Assembly (NCBI RefSeq): GCF_015686655.1
Contig: NZ_JADPMP010000001.1
Coordinates: 434,001-498,000, forward strand
DNA: 64,000 nt
Origin: Pontibacter sp. FD36
Lineage (GTDB): Bacteria > Bacteroidota > Bacteroidia > Cytophagales > Hymenobacteraceae
Direction: 5' to 3'
Numbering within the stretch: position 1 is the first letter of the stretch; each line of letters opens with the position of its first letter. Position numbers and translations under genes: made by a program. Shown piece after piece: positions 17,670 to 26,620 of this stretch. Under the pieces are notes generated by a model, which had not been told where the DNA came from, did no database searches, and saw only the letters and a list, made by a program, of their open reading frames with translations.

Positions 17670-17969
17670 TTAGCTGTTCTCAATCTTAAGGATGGATTTT
17701 AGCGGCAGAAACGTTCCCGATTTCAGCAGCACAAACTTATCGTCATAGCACCAAACGGTGGTTTCCACTTTCTTCACATCGCCATCCTTCGTGCAGAAGG
17801 TGATAATTGCTTTGTTGCGGTAGGCGTTACCCAGAATGGTGGCGCGGTTAGCCTCGTAGTTGCGTATACTGCGGGCAGTGGGGTCCTTCAGCACATCCTC
17901 CTGGCCGAAGTGGAGCATTGGAATGCGCTCCTTTTCAATCAGACTGGCTCTCTTCTCGATCCTCTTCAT
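17670..17969 (-). CDS. small hypothetical protein, 99 aa
   Basis: Start taken at ATG (complement of 17967-17969, MKRIEKRASLIEKERIPMLHFGQEDV); an in-frame TTG lies three codons upstream. The protein is soluble, beta-rich at the end (VKKVETTVWCYDDKFVLLKSGTFLPLKSILKIE) and has no signal peptide. The AIITFCTKDGDVKKVETTVW pattern resembles small Bacteroidota proteins of unknown role. A real gene is likely from its fit between a terminator and the next gene. Confidence 0.7.
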   Translation of the reverse strand: MKRIEKRASLIEKERIPMLHFGQEDVLKDPTARSIRNYEANRATILGNAYRNKAIITFCTKDGDVKKVETTVWCYDDKFVLLKSGTFLPLKSILKIENS

Positions 17970-18070
17970 AGTTATCAAAATTTAGTGTTGGCAGGTGTAT
18001 AACCAGAAAACATGCCACACTATTATTTTGGTTCTAGGAAGAAGCCGATTTTAAGAGCCTAATGCTATAC

Positions 18071-19081
18071 CTATAACTTCTGCAAAAACGCCATCGTATC
18101 CACGCCATCAGCATAGTCCCAAGGCATTGGGCACTGGGCATCGCCGAAAGGTATAGAACCCTCGAGCCAGCCATGCGCGGAAACGACGCACTGTGTCTTC
18201 TCTTTTACCGCGGCTAGTTTGTGGCGCAGGTCAGGCAGGGAGGTGAAGGTTTCGTAGAAGAGCACCGAAATAGGAGATACCAGTTGCTCGCTTGGCTGCA
18301 CCAATAAGAAGCCATTGTCGAAATGATGGACCCGGTTTACGAGTAGGATCGACTTGTTGTAGTCGTAGTTGTTCTGGTATTTGTGGTGGTCCAGAATGGT
18401 TTTGTGGTGCTCGTTAGCCTCATACAGCTTGTCGAAGGTATAGCCCTCGGGTACATATACCTTGGAGACGTTGCGGCAGCCCAAACCATAGTACTGAAAA
18501 ATGTCGTTGCCCAGGGCACGGAGGTCTTCTTCCTCTTCGTGGCCAGTCAGCACACCGATGCTGGTGCGGTTCTTACGGATGATGTGCGGACGCTTGGCAA
18601 AGTAGTACTCGAAGTAGCGAGCCGTATTGTCAGAGCCGGTTGCGATAATGGCATCGGCCTCTTTGAGCATATCTACGAATTCAAACTGGTTAGCAAAAGC
18701 AGGTTCTATACCTACCAGCATGCTTGAGAGACGGCGCATCAGTACATCGTCATCAGAGCTCAGCTTGGCCAGCAGGAAGTGTCCGCTTAGGAGTACCGAC
18801 ATAAAATCGTGGAAACCGACCATCGGAATATTGCCGGCCATCACGACGCCAACCTTTTTGGGTGTAACCTGTTTGAGGTGGTAAGGGTAAAGCCATTCAC
18901 GGAGGTATTGCTCATTGAGCAGGGTAATAACACCCTGAAGAGCGGCAGAAACGCTGGCCTCGTCGAACCAAGGGTTTTTAGCTTGTGCAACAAAAGACAG
19001 GGCTTTGCGCTCATCAGGCGTCATGTCCTGCAGTTGTTTCCCTAACTTCACGAAAGCTTCGATTCTGTTTTCTAATGTCAT
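18071..19081 (-). CDS. acyl-CoA reductase, LuxC family
   Basis: An aldehyde-dehydrogenase-fold enzyme predicted to reduce fatty acyl-CoA or acyl-enzyme to aldehyde with NADPH. Landmarks are KKVGVVMAGNIPMVGFHDFMSVLLSG (N-terminal half of the nucleotide site), DAIIATGSDNTARYFEYYF and YYGLGCRNVSKVYVP, whose Cys is the expected acyl-accepting nucleophile. Length 336 aa is shorter than LuxC of luminous bacteria (about 480). It is divergent from the ferredoxin gene, 108 bases away. Its TAG stop lies inside a TAGGTATAG motif copy. The physiological substrate is unknown. Confidence 0.87.
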   Translation of the reverse strand: MTLENRIEAFVKLGKQLQDMTPDERKALSFVAQAKNPWFDEASVSAALQGVITLLNEQYLREWLYPYHLKQVTPKKVGVVMAGNIPMVGFHDFMSVLLSGHFLLAKLSSDDDVLMRRLSSMLVGIEPAFANQFEFVDMLKEADAIIATGSDNTARYFEYYFAKRPHIIRKNRTSIGVLTGHEEEEDLRALGNDIFQYYGLGCRNVSKVYVPEGYTFDKLYEANEHHKTILDHHKYQNNYDYNKSILLVNRVHHFDNGFLLVQPSEQLVSPISVLFYETFTSLPDLRHKLAAVKEKTQCVVSAHGWLEGSIPFGDAQCPMPWDYADGVDTMAFLQKL

Positions 19082-19105
19082 GGCAAACCGCTGTGTTAAA
19101 ATTTA

Positions 19106-19137
19106 TTTGATACGGATACTTAATGTTCCTAATTTTG
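19106..19137 (+). promoter_or_regulatory. ferredoxin promoter, Bacteroidota type
   Basis: TTTG at 19106-19109, a 20-base spacer and TAATTTTG at 19130-19137 match the phylum's consensus. Predicted start is about 19144, 46 bases before the ferredoxin ATG. Confidence 0.7.
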
Positions 19138-19168
19138 TTCGATAAATAAAGCGATACAAAAGTACTAA

Positions 19169-19540
<372 letters not shown>

Positions 19541-19562
19541 GTATAGACAACACCAACAGCAC

Positions 19563-19597
19563 AAAAAACCTGTCTTTCACGGCAGGTTTTTTTTATT
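19563..19597 (+). terminator. terminator after ferredoxin
   Basis: AAAACCTG (19565-19572) pairs with CAGGTTTT (19583-19590), with a T run to 19595. Confidence 0.75.
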
Positions 19598-19617
19598 TTA
19601 CTTAACAAGCTATACCT

Positions 19618-20190
19618 ATGGAAGAGCAACTGCATCAGGATAAAACATTCGAAAAGATCACTTACCCAGGCAAAACCATCAAAGGGCGTGAGTTTGAGGA
19701 CTGCGTGTTCAAAAACTGCGATTTTTCGAACAGTGATTTCTCCAACAATCGTTTTACTTACTGCCAGTTTATAGGCTGTAACCTGGCCATGCTGAAACTG
19801 AACAACTCAACGCTGAACAACGTGACGTTCAAAGAGTGCAAGCTCACAGGTATAAACTTCAGCGAATGCGAAGAGTTTCTGTTTACGGTGGGGTTTGAAA
19901 ACTGCCTGATGGACTATACCTCTTTTCTGAGGCGCAAAATACCGAAGACGCACTTTATCAACTCTTCACTTAAAAATGCTGTGTTTGAGCAGGCGAACCT
20001 CACGAAGGCCAAGTTTGACAATACCGATCTGGCGGGAGCTATTTTTGAAAGAACGCAGCTCAACGAAGCTGATTTTAGCACTGCCTATAACTACACCATC
20101 GACCCTGAACTGAACTCCATCAAGAAAGCCAAGTTTTCGCAGGATGGGCTAGTAGGTTTGCTAACAAGGTATGATATCCGAGTCGCGTAA
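19618..20190 (+). CDS. pentapeptide-repeat protein, 190 aa
   Basis: Nearly the whole chain consists of pentapeptide repeats (A/C/S-D/N-L/F-x-x): FEDCVFKNCDFSNSDFSNNRF, CNLAMLKLNNSTLNNVTF, ANLTKAKFDNTDLAGAIFE. These form a right-handed quadrilateral beta-helix. The C-terminal PELNSIKKAKFSQDGLVGLL is shared with cytosolic pentapeptide proteins related to Qnr and McbG, which mimic DNA and protect gyrase. Whether this one binds gyrase cannot be read from sequence. A CTATACCT copy ends directly before the ATG. Confidence 0.9.
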   Translation: MEEQLHQDKTFEKITYPGKTIKGREFEDCVFKNCDFSNSDFSNNRFTYCQFIGCNLAMLKLNNSTLNNVTFKECKLTGINFSECEEFLFTVGFENCLMDYTSFLRRKIPKTHFINSSLKNAVFEQANLTKAKFDNTDLAGAIFERTQLNEADFSTAYNYTIDPELNSIKKAKFSQDGLVGLLTRYDIRVA

Positions 20191-20196
20191 GGAAGA

Positions 20197-20811
20197 TCAC
20201 CACGTAATTGGATAGGTAGTCATGGATTCTTCTCGCCCGCTTTTGTAGCGAATGCGCACGGTAAATGTCCGTTCATCGGGGCTAGCGGGCTTTTCCGGAA
20301 GCATAAGAGTACCTAATCCCATTTGCATATCATCGTAATAGTTAAGCGTATTGATGTTGCTAATGGCCTGCTCAAGTGTCAAGATCTGGTTTCCTAAGTA
20401 ATGATAAACCAGCACCTTTTCCGTCAGAGGTTTACCTGCTGCTATAGTATTAAAAATTTTGTCGCTGTATACTTCCACTTCTGCCACTTTATCTTTTAGA
20501 GATGTGAAGTTTGGCTCATTATCGCAACTCCAGGCATAAGAAGCAGAATAAGGCGTAAAAGCACTCCTTCGTTTCGCCTGCAATGCAGTAAATGTAAGTT
20601 CGAGAAGCAGGGTGTCGCCCACATAGACTTCGTTGGAGATCAGGTAGGAAGGGTTGGGCTGCATACCTTTGTGCATGTAGCCACTTTTGTGAGGAGTTAT
20701 ATGGTATAGCTTTAGCTGATAAGGTCCGGATGGATTCTCAGGGCAGCAGGCGAAAGGTATAATGCCGGTGAGGATAAGCAGTAGGAATACTGTTTTTCGG
20801 ATCATGAGCAT
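20197..20811 (-). CDS. hypothetical lipoprotein, 204 aa
   Basis: Start placed at the ATG whose complement is 20809-20811; a second ATG two codons later (20805) is equally possible. The signal segment RKTVFLLLILTGIIPFACC has tandem Cys, the first fitting a lipobox. The mature chain has several Tyr-rich strands (PYQLKLYHITPHKSGYM, ASYAWSCDNEPNF) and ends FTVRIRYKSGREESMTTYPITW. No family recognised. More AT-rich than the flanking housekeeping genes. It is convergent with the pentapeptide gene, only 6 bases apart. Confidence 0.7.
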   Translation of the reverse strand: MLMIRKTVFLLLILTGIIPFACCPENPSGPYQLKLYHITPHKSGYMHKGMQPNPSYLISNEVYVGDTLLLELTFTALQAKRRSAFTPYSASYAWSCDNEPNFTSLKDKVAEVEVYSDKIFNTIAAGKPLTEKVLVYHYLGNQILTLEQAISNINTLNYYDDMQMGLGTLMLPEKPASPDERTFTVRIRYKSGREESMTTYPITW

Positions 20812-21052
20812 GCAGATTACTTGAGACCAGCGAATTTTACTCAATCTAACGAATATATAGGTATAAAGTGGTGATATTTAGTTTGTTTGAATGTGAAACT
20901 TAGAGGTGCGTAAGATAAACAGCCGATGCAGGAAATGAAGAGCATAACAAGCCTTTGGCAAAACGCTATACCTGATTTGTGTCTGAACAACAATCTTAAA
21001 GCTTACTGCATAACAATCTATAATTAGCAACCAACAATTAAATCAAAATCCC

Positions 21053-21060
21053 TAATTTTG
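21053..21060 (+). promoter_or_regulatory. possible -7 box for valS
   Basis: TAATTTTG matches TAnnTTTG, 36 bases before the valS ATG. No -33 TTTG at the usual distance. The rest of the 285-base gap 20812-21096 shows only one CTATACCT copy (20966-20973). Confidence 0.45.
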
Positions 21061-21096
21061 CCAATTAGCGCAAAAAGCAGAAAAAACTAGTCTAAG

Positions 21097-23724
21097 ATGT
21101 CGATTTCAACGAAATATAACCCCAGAGAAGTAGAAGAGAAGTGGTACAGCAGTTGGATGCAGCGTGGCTTCTTCCGTTCTACGCCTAACCCGAAAAAGGA
21201 ACCTTATACCATCGTCATTCCGCCACCAAACGTGACTGGCGTGCTGCACATGGGCCATATGCTCAACAACACGATTCAGGATGTGCTGATTCGTCGTGCG
21301 CGCATGAAGGGCAAAGAGGCTTGCTGGGTGCCGGGCACCGACCACGCTTCCATCGCCACGGAGGCGAAGGTGGTGGCTATGCTGAAAGAAAAAGGCATCA
21401 ACAAAGCAGACCTGACCCGCGAGGAGTTCCTGGAGCATGCCTGGGAGTGGAAAGAGAAATACGGCGGTATCATTCTGGAGCAGCTGAAGAAACTGGGTGC
21501 TTCCTGCGATTGGGACCGTACCCGCTTCACGATGGAAGACGACATGAGCGCTGCCGTGATCGAGGTATTTGTGGATCTGTACCGCAAAGGCCAGATTTAC
21601 CGCGGCGTACGTATGGTAAACTGGGATCCGCAGGGCAAGACGGCTCTTTCAGACGAAGAGGTGGTGCCAAAAGACACCATGGCCAAAATGTATCACCTGA
21701 ACTACGAAGTAGTAGGTGCGGCAGAGCCGACTTATATCACTGTAGCGACCTCACGTCCGGAGACGATCATGGCCGACGTAGCCGTGGCGGTAAATCCGAC
21801 TGACGAGCGTTATACCCACCTGCACGGGAAATCAGTGCGTATTCCGTTACTGGGCAAAGAAATTCCGGTGATTCTGGATGAGTATGTGTCGATTGATTTT
21901 GGTACTGGTGCTCTGAAAGTAACACCGGCGCACGACCTGAACGACTACGAACTGGGCCAGAAACACCAATTGCCGACCATCGACATTCTGAACGATGATG
22001 GCACCTTGAATGAAAAGGCGCAGCTATACGTGGGACAGGACCGCTTTGCGGCTCGTCGTAACATCGTGAAAGACCTGCAAGAAGCTGGTTTGCTGGTGAA
22101 GATAGAGGAATATGCGAGCGTACTGCAGACTTCAGAGCGAACCGGTGCTGTAATCGAGCCGCGCTTGTCGATGCAGTGGTGGTGCAAAATGGATAAAATG
22201 GCGAAGCCGGCACTCGAAGCCGTGATGAACGATGAGATCCGTCTGCACCCACCGAAGTTCAAGAACATGTACCGCTCCTGGATGGAAAACGTGCACGACT
22301 GGTGTATATCGCGCCAGCTGTGGTGGGGGCAGCAGATACCTGCTTACTACTTGCCGGACGGTTCGTTTGTGGTGGCTACCAGCGCTGAAGAGGCATTGAA
22401 CTTGGCCCGCAAGCAGAGCGGCAATGATAACATGCAGTTGAGCGACCTGCGACAGGACGAAGACGTGCTGGATACGTGGTTCTCTTCCTGGTTGTGGCCT
22501 ATTTCGGTATTCGATGGTTTCAAAGATCCAGATAATAAGGATATTCTGTACTATTATCCGACTAATGACCTTGTGACGGCTCCTGAGATTCTGTTCTTCT
22601 GGGTGGCGCGTATGATCATGGCCGGTTTTGAGTTCCGCAATGAGTCACCGTTCCGTAACGTATACCTGACTGGTATCGTGCGCGATACGCAAGGACGTAA
22701 AATGTCGAAGCAGCTGGGTAACTCACCGGATCCGCTCGACCTGATCGATCAGTATGGCGCCGACGGTGTGCGTGCCGGTATGTTGTTCAGCTCACCGGCT
22801 GGTAACGACTTGCTATTCGACGAGAAACTGGTAGAGCAGGGCCGTAACTTCAGCAACAAGATATGGAATGCTTTCCGCCTGATCAAAGGTTGGGAAGTGG
22901 ACGAAAACCTGCCATGCCCGAATGAAACGGCTATGCAGTGGTTCGACTCCCGCTTCAACGAGGCTTTCGTGCAGATCGAAGATCACTTCACGAAGTTCCG
23001 TATTTCGGATGCTTTGCTGGCAGTCTACAAACTGGTTTGGGACGACTTCTGCTCAAGCTATCTTGAGATGATCAAGTCTGCTTACCAGCAGCCGATCGAC
23101 AAACAGACACTGGATACAACGATCGTATACCTGGAGAAGGTGCTGAAAGTGCTCCATCCATTCATGCCGTTCATTACAGAAGAGATCTGGCAGGACCTAA
23201 AAGAGCGTAAGGACAAGGACTTCCTGATCGTGGCGGCTTGGCCAAAGCAAGACAAGTTTGATAAGCAGCTAAATGAGAAAATGGAGAGCGTGCTTAAAGT
23301 TGTAGCCGCGATCCGTAATATCCGTAACTCGAAAAATATATCACCGAATAAGTCGCTTGATCTGGCTATCAAGGTGATGAACCAGGACGGCTACGAGGAC
23401 TTCATCAGCATTATCCGCAAGCTGGCGAACATCAACGAGATCTCGCTAGTACAGGAGAATGTGGAAGGCGCTATCAGCTTCGTAGAGGCCGGTGACGAGT
23501 TCTTCATCCCGATGGAAGGCAATATTGACGTGGAAGCAGAGCGGGATCGTCTGCAGAAGGAGCTAGAGTATACCAAAGGCTTCCTAAACTCAGTGGTGAA
23601 AAAGCTGAGTAACGAGCGTTTCGTAAGCGGTGCTCCAGAAGCAGTGATTGCCAACGAGCGCAAGAAACAGGCGGATGCCGAAGCGAAGATTCATGCGATT
23701 GAGCAGAGCTTGGCATCTCTTTAA
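21097..23724 (+). CDS. valS: valyl-tRNA synthetase
   Basis: Class I synthetase that charges tRNA-Val and hydrolyses mischarged Thr-tRNA-Val. The HIGH box is HMGH at residues 51-54 within PPPNVTGVLHMGHML. An editing domain (TSRPETIMADVAVAVNP, about 220-340) is inserted in the Rossmann fold, and KMSKQ lies at 535-539. The anticodon domain follows, and the last 70 residues (ERDRLQKELEYTKGFLNSVVKKLSN) form the C-terminal coiled coil specific to ValRS. Length 875 aa is normal. Standalone gene with a strong terminator. Confidence 0.98.
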   Translation: MSISTKYNPREVEEKWYSSWMQRGFFRSTPNPKKEPYTIVIPPPNVTGVLHMGHMLNNTIQDVLIRRARMKGKEACWVPGTDHASIATEAKVVAMLKEKGINKADLTREEFLEHAWEWKEKYGGIILEQLKKLGASCDWDRTRFTMEDDMSAAVIEVFVDLYRKGQIYRGVRMVNWDPQGKTALSDEEVVPKDTMAKMYHLNYEVVGAAEPTYITVATSRPETIMADVAVAVNPTDERYTHLHGKSVRIPLLGKEIPVILDEYVSIDFGTGALKVTPAHDLNDYELGQKHQLPTIDILNDDGTLNEKAQLYVGQDRFAARRNIVKDLQEAGLLVKIEEYASVLQTSERTGAVIEPRLSMQWWCKMDKMAKPALEAVMNDEIRLHPPKFKNMYRSWMENVHDWCISRQLWWGQQIPAYYLPDGSFVVATSAEEALNLARKQSGNDNMQLSDLRQDEDVLDTWFSSWLWPISVFDGFKDPDNKDILYYYPTNDLVTAPEILFFWVARMIMAGFEFRNESPFRNVYLTGIVRDTQGRKMSKQLGNSPDPLDLIDQYGADGVRAGMLFSSPAGNDLLFDEKLVEQGRNFSNKIWNAFRLIKGWEVDENLPCPNETAMQWFDSRFNEAFVQIEDHFTKFRISDALLAVYKLVWDDFCSSYLEMIKSAYQQPIDKQTLDTTIVYLEKVLKVLHPFMPFITEEIWQDLKERKDKDFLIVAAWPKQDKFDKQLNEKMESVLKVVAAIRNIRNSKNISPNKSLDLAIKVMNQDGYEDFISIIRKLANINEISLVQENVEGAISFVEAGDEFFIPMEGNIDVEAERDRLQKELEYTKGFLNSVVKKLSNERFVSGAPEAVIANERKKQADAEAKIHAIEQSLASL

Positions 23725-23744
23725 GGTATAAGCTTTACTAATGG

Positions 23745-23786
23745 CAGCGGCCGTTCTCGTGAGGGAACGGCCGCTGTTGTTTTTAT
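23745..23786. terminator. terminator after valS
   Basis: A 12-bp stem, CAGCGGCCGTTC (23745-23756) with GAACGGCCGCTG (23765-23776), followed by TTGTTTTTAT. It lies between two convergent genes and overlaps the last codon of the minus-strand one. Confidence 0.85.
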
Positions 23787-24379
23787 TCCTTACTTAGATC
23801 CACCACAAAACGATCCAACTCGTCTTTTATTTTCGGCATCAGATCACTCAAGCCCTGCTTTTTCCTTGAATACATGAGTTCCACGTGGCGGTCGTCGATC
23901 TTATACTCTAGCAACCCTTGTTCGTACTCGGTGAGGTAATATAGTTTGATCAGCGCATCTGTAGTGGAAACGGCGTAAGTGCGGAACTTGAAATTGTTCT
24001 GAATACGCTGCTGGGTGGGGGCCCTGTCTTCCAGATAGCGTTGTGTTACGACTGTGTCAAGTGCCATAGTGGTTTCGATCTGGTGTATGGCCTTGATATT
24101 ACCTTCGTTGAAACGCCACGTCTGTATATGGTGCTTACCTTGTTGTCTCGCGCTGTACTTGCTTTGCGATAGGTTGATGCTGGCCATGACATAGAACAGC
24201 TCCAGATCGCTTTCGATAGTCCGCATGGAGGGGCTAAGTGTAGCGTTATCGCTGATGAAAACAGAAGTGTTGGCAAGTATCCTGGCGTCTTTGCTAAGGT
24301 CCTGACCCAATTGCAAATTGTTGTCCTGGCTGAAGAGGAAGGCGAAGAGTACAGGAAACAGGAAAGAAAGTGGCGTCAT
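23783..24379 (-). CDS. hypothetical exported protein, 198 aa
   Basis: The N-terminus MTPLSFLFPVLFAFLFSQ is a signal peptide (likely cut near Ser17-Gln18). The mature protein is rich in Tyr, Lys and Gln with segments such as YSARQQGKHHIQTWRFNEGNI and LLEYKIDDRHVELMYSRKKQGLSDLMPKIKDELDRF. No family recognised. It follows the 171-aa membrane-anchored gene by 51 bases on the same strand and may be cotranscribed with it. Confidence 0.72.
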   Translation of the reverse strand: MTPLSFLFPVLFAFLFSQDNNLQLGQDLSKDARILANTSVFISDNATLSPSMRTIESDLELFYVMASINLSQSKYSARQQGKHHIQTWRFNEGNIKAIHQIETTMALDTVVTQRYLEDRAPTQQRIQNNFKFRTYAVSTTDALIKLYYLTEYEQGLLEYKIDDRHVELMYSRKKQGLSDLMPKIKDELDRFVVDLSKE

Positions 24380-24430
24380 AGTGCTTTGGGTTTATACCTG
24401 TTTTCCTATACTCAAATATCGTGCAGAAGG

Positions 24431-24946
24431 CTACAAACTGGAGCTATCCACCACTTTCCAGGTGATGTTGCCATTGTTCACTTCATAACGCAATATCATA
24501 TAACCGCCGATGTGGCCGTCTTCATAATAGGCCATGGCGTAGCGGTCGTTCAGGATACGGCTGTCGCGAATTGTCATCGTACCGCCCACTACGCCCTCTT
24601 TAGGTATAAGCTGGCCCTGCTTGCGGCTCAGGTCATTCATCAGCTCCACTTCGGGGTTGCGGAGGCCTTTTTTACGGAGTTTCTGTATGTCGCTTTCGCT
24701 CAGGCTACCCATTTCGTCTACAAATTCCACACCGCTAGGAGGTACTACACTCATGGTGTCAGGCGGTAGCATCATGTCTTCCAGCGAATCGGTTTCAGCT
24801 TCTTCCTGCTCCAGTTGTTGGCCGGTTTCAGCCAGTTTGTTGTCAGCAATACGCAGACGGCTTTCAGCGTCATTTTTCTGCCAGTAAAAGTACATGGCTG
24901 CGAACAAGAAAATAGCGGCTAAAATCCAGGCAATGGCAACTCTCAT
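24431..24946 (-). CDS. membrane-anchored hypothetical protein, 171 aa
   Basis: A single N-terminal helix (VAIAWILAAIFLFAAMYFYW) anchors the protein. It is followed by a coiled-coil-like acidic stretch (DAESRLRIADNKLAETGQQLEQEEAETDSLEDM) and a small C-terminal domain (GTMTIRDSRILNDRYAMAYYEDGHIGGYMILRYEV). No family is recognised; topology suggests a periplasmic domain on a tether. Confidence 0.72.
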   Translation of the reverse strand: MRVAIAWILAAIFLFAAMYFYWQKNDAESRLRIADNKLAETGQQLEQEEAETDSLEDMMLPPDTMSVVPPSGVEFVDEMGSLSESDIQKLRKKGLRNPEVELMNDLSRKQGQLIPKEGVVGGTMTIRDSRILNDRYAMAYYEDGHIGGYMILRYEVNNGNITWKVVDSSSL

Positions 24947-25044
24947 AGTTTTGGTGTTGGGTTATACTTCCACATAAACGGAAGCGAAATAAAACAGATG
25001 TATCAATATTAGTAAAAAGGTATATGGAATGCTATACCTACAAA

Positions 25045-25076
25045 AAAGCCTGCCCCAATTTATTAAGGCAGGCTTT
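25045..25076 (-). terminator. terminator of the E2 gene
   Basis: AAAGCCTGCC (25045-25054) pairs with GGCAGGCTTT (25067-25076). On the minus strand it is followed by TTTTG, just downstream of the E2 stop. Confidence 0.75.
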
Positions 25077-25122
25077 CTGTTTATACCTGAAGTCTTTCGT
25101 TGAAAAACTCCTTTGTCAAAAA

Positions 25123-26493
25123 TTAGATCGTCTGGTTTACGTCGAAGTTCTCGAGGTAATCAGCTACACGGCGCACGAACATGCCACCTAGTGAGCCGTC
25201 CACTACACGGTGGTCGTAAGAGTGCGACAGGAACATAAAGTGACGAATACCGATCAGGTCGCCTTCTGTTGTCTCGATTACCGCAGGCTTCTTCTTGATA
25301 GCGCCCACGGCCATGATCGCCACTTGCGGCTGCATGATGATAGGTGTGCCCATCACGTTGCCAAATGAACCCACGTTCGACACGGTATAAGTACCGCCAG
25401 ACAGATCGTCCGGAGTCAGTTTGTTCATACGGCCGCGGTTAGCCAGGTCGTTCACCTTCTTAGTCAAACCGTTCAGGTTAAGTTGGTCGGCGTTCTTGAT
25501 GTTCGGCACGATCAGGTTGCCGCTTGGCAGGGCCACCGCCATACCTATATTGATATCTTTGTGACGGATGATATTGCCACCGTCCACAGACACATTGATC
25601 ATCGGGAAGTCTTTGATCGCTTTGGCAATCGCGTCGATGAAGATCGGGGTAAAGGTAAGGTTTTCACCTTCACGCTTTTTGTACTCGTTCTTCCACTTGT
25701 TACGCCAGTTCACGATGTTGGTCACGTCGGCTTCTACAAACGAAGTCACGTGCGGCGATACGCGCTTGCTGTCTACCATGCGGTCAGCGATCATCTTGCG
25801 CATGCGGTCCATCTCGATGATCTCGACATTACCACTGTAAGAAGCAGCTGGCTTAGAAGCGGCTGGTGCAGCTTGGGCCTGTGGCTGAGCAGCTGGAGCG
25901 GCCTGTTGTTGCGGTACTGCGGCAGGAGCTTGCGCCTGTGGCTGGGCTTGTGGAGCGGCAGCTTGCTGCGGTGCATTTTTGCGGCTCTCTACATAAGTTA
26001 GAATGTCTTTCTTCGACACACGACCTTCTTTGCCGGTACCTGGAACGTACTCCAGTTCCTGCATTGAGATGCCTTCTTCGCGGGCAATGTTGAGCACAAG
26101 CGGAGAGTAGAAACGGCCAGAAGCTGGCTGGTCGAGTTTGGCTACAGCAGCGTCTGAAGAAGCGGCTGCAGGCTGCGCATTTGCCTGAGCGGCTGGTGCA
26201 GCAGCTGGTACTTCAGTAGCGGCCGGAGCAGCGGGAGCGGCAGTGTCTTCGCCATTGGTAGAGATGATGGCAATCGGGGCGCCTACGGCTACCACGTCAC
26301 CTTCCTGTACCAGTATCTCCTTCAGTACGCCGCCCTGGATGGCAGGTACTTCCGTGTCCACTTTGTCTGTAGCTACTTCCAGCACCGATTCGTCTTGCTC
26401 GATGGAGTCACCCACGTTTTTGAGCCATTTCAGAACGGTACCTTCCATGATACTCTCGCCCATTTTGGGCATAACCATTTCTACAAGTGCCAT
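25123..26493 (-). CDS. 2-oxo acid dehydrogenase E2 (dihydrolipoyl acyltransferase)
   Basis: Core acyltransferase of a 2-oxo acid dehydrogenase complex. Residues 1-75 form one lipoyl domain with the lipoylated Lys44 (ATDKVDTE). A long Ala/Pro/Gln linker follows, then the E3-binding domain (FYSPLVLNIAREEGISMQEL, about 128-170), a second Gln/Ala/Pro linker and the catalytic domain ending in HSYDHRVVDG (His428 and Asp432). Single lipoyl domain and the GDLIGIRHFMFLSHSYDHR segment are typical of the Bacteroidota branched-chain or generic E2; the exact keto acid is not readable. E1 and E3 are not in the window. It lies downstream of cinA on the same strand. Confidence 0.93.
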   Translation of the reverse strand: MALVEMVMPKMGESIMEGTVLKWLKNVGDSIEQDESVLEVATDKVDTEVPAIQGGVLKEILVQEGDVVAVGAPIAIISTNGEDTAAPAAPAATEVPAAAPAAQANAQPAAASSDAAVAKLDQPASGRFYSPLVLNIAREEGISMQELEYVPGTGKEGRVSKKDILTYVESRKNAPQQAAAPQAQPQAQAPAAVPQQQAAPAAQPQAQAAPAASKPAASYSGNVEIIEMDRMRKMIADRMVDSKRVSPHVTSFVEADVTNIVNWRNKWKNEYKKREGENLTFTPIFIDAIAKAIKDFPMINVSVDGGNIIRHKDINIGMAVALPSGNLIVPNIKNADQLNLNGLTKKVNDLANRGRMNKLTPDDLSGGTYTVSNVGSFGNVMGTPIIMQPQVAIMAVGAIKKKPAVIETTEGDLIGIRHFMFLSHSYDHRVVDGSLGGMFVRRVADYLENFDVNQTI

Positions 26494-26590
26494 ATTTTAT
26501 TTATTCGTTGTTCTATTAAGGGACAGTTTTTTGGGCCGAAAGACACAGAACAGCAAAGCCACGCTATACCTGGCGACCCGAATTTGCAAA

Positions 26591-26620
26591 CAAAGTTAAT
26601 GATTTTAGCCTATTCCTCAA
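26591..26620 (-). promoter_or_regulatory. probable promoter of the E2 gene, at the end of cinA
   Basis: On the minus strand TTG (complement of 26618-26620), a 19-base spacer and TAACTTTG (complement of 26591-26598) fit the Bacteroidota consensus. The -33 element is inside the last codons of cinA, so E2 could be transcribed independently with a leader of about 90 bases. Confidence 0.5.
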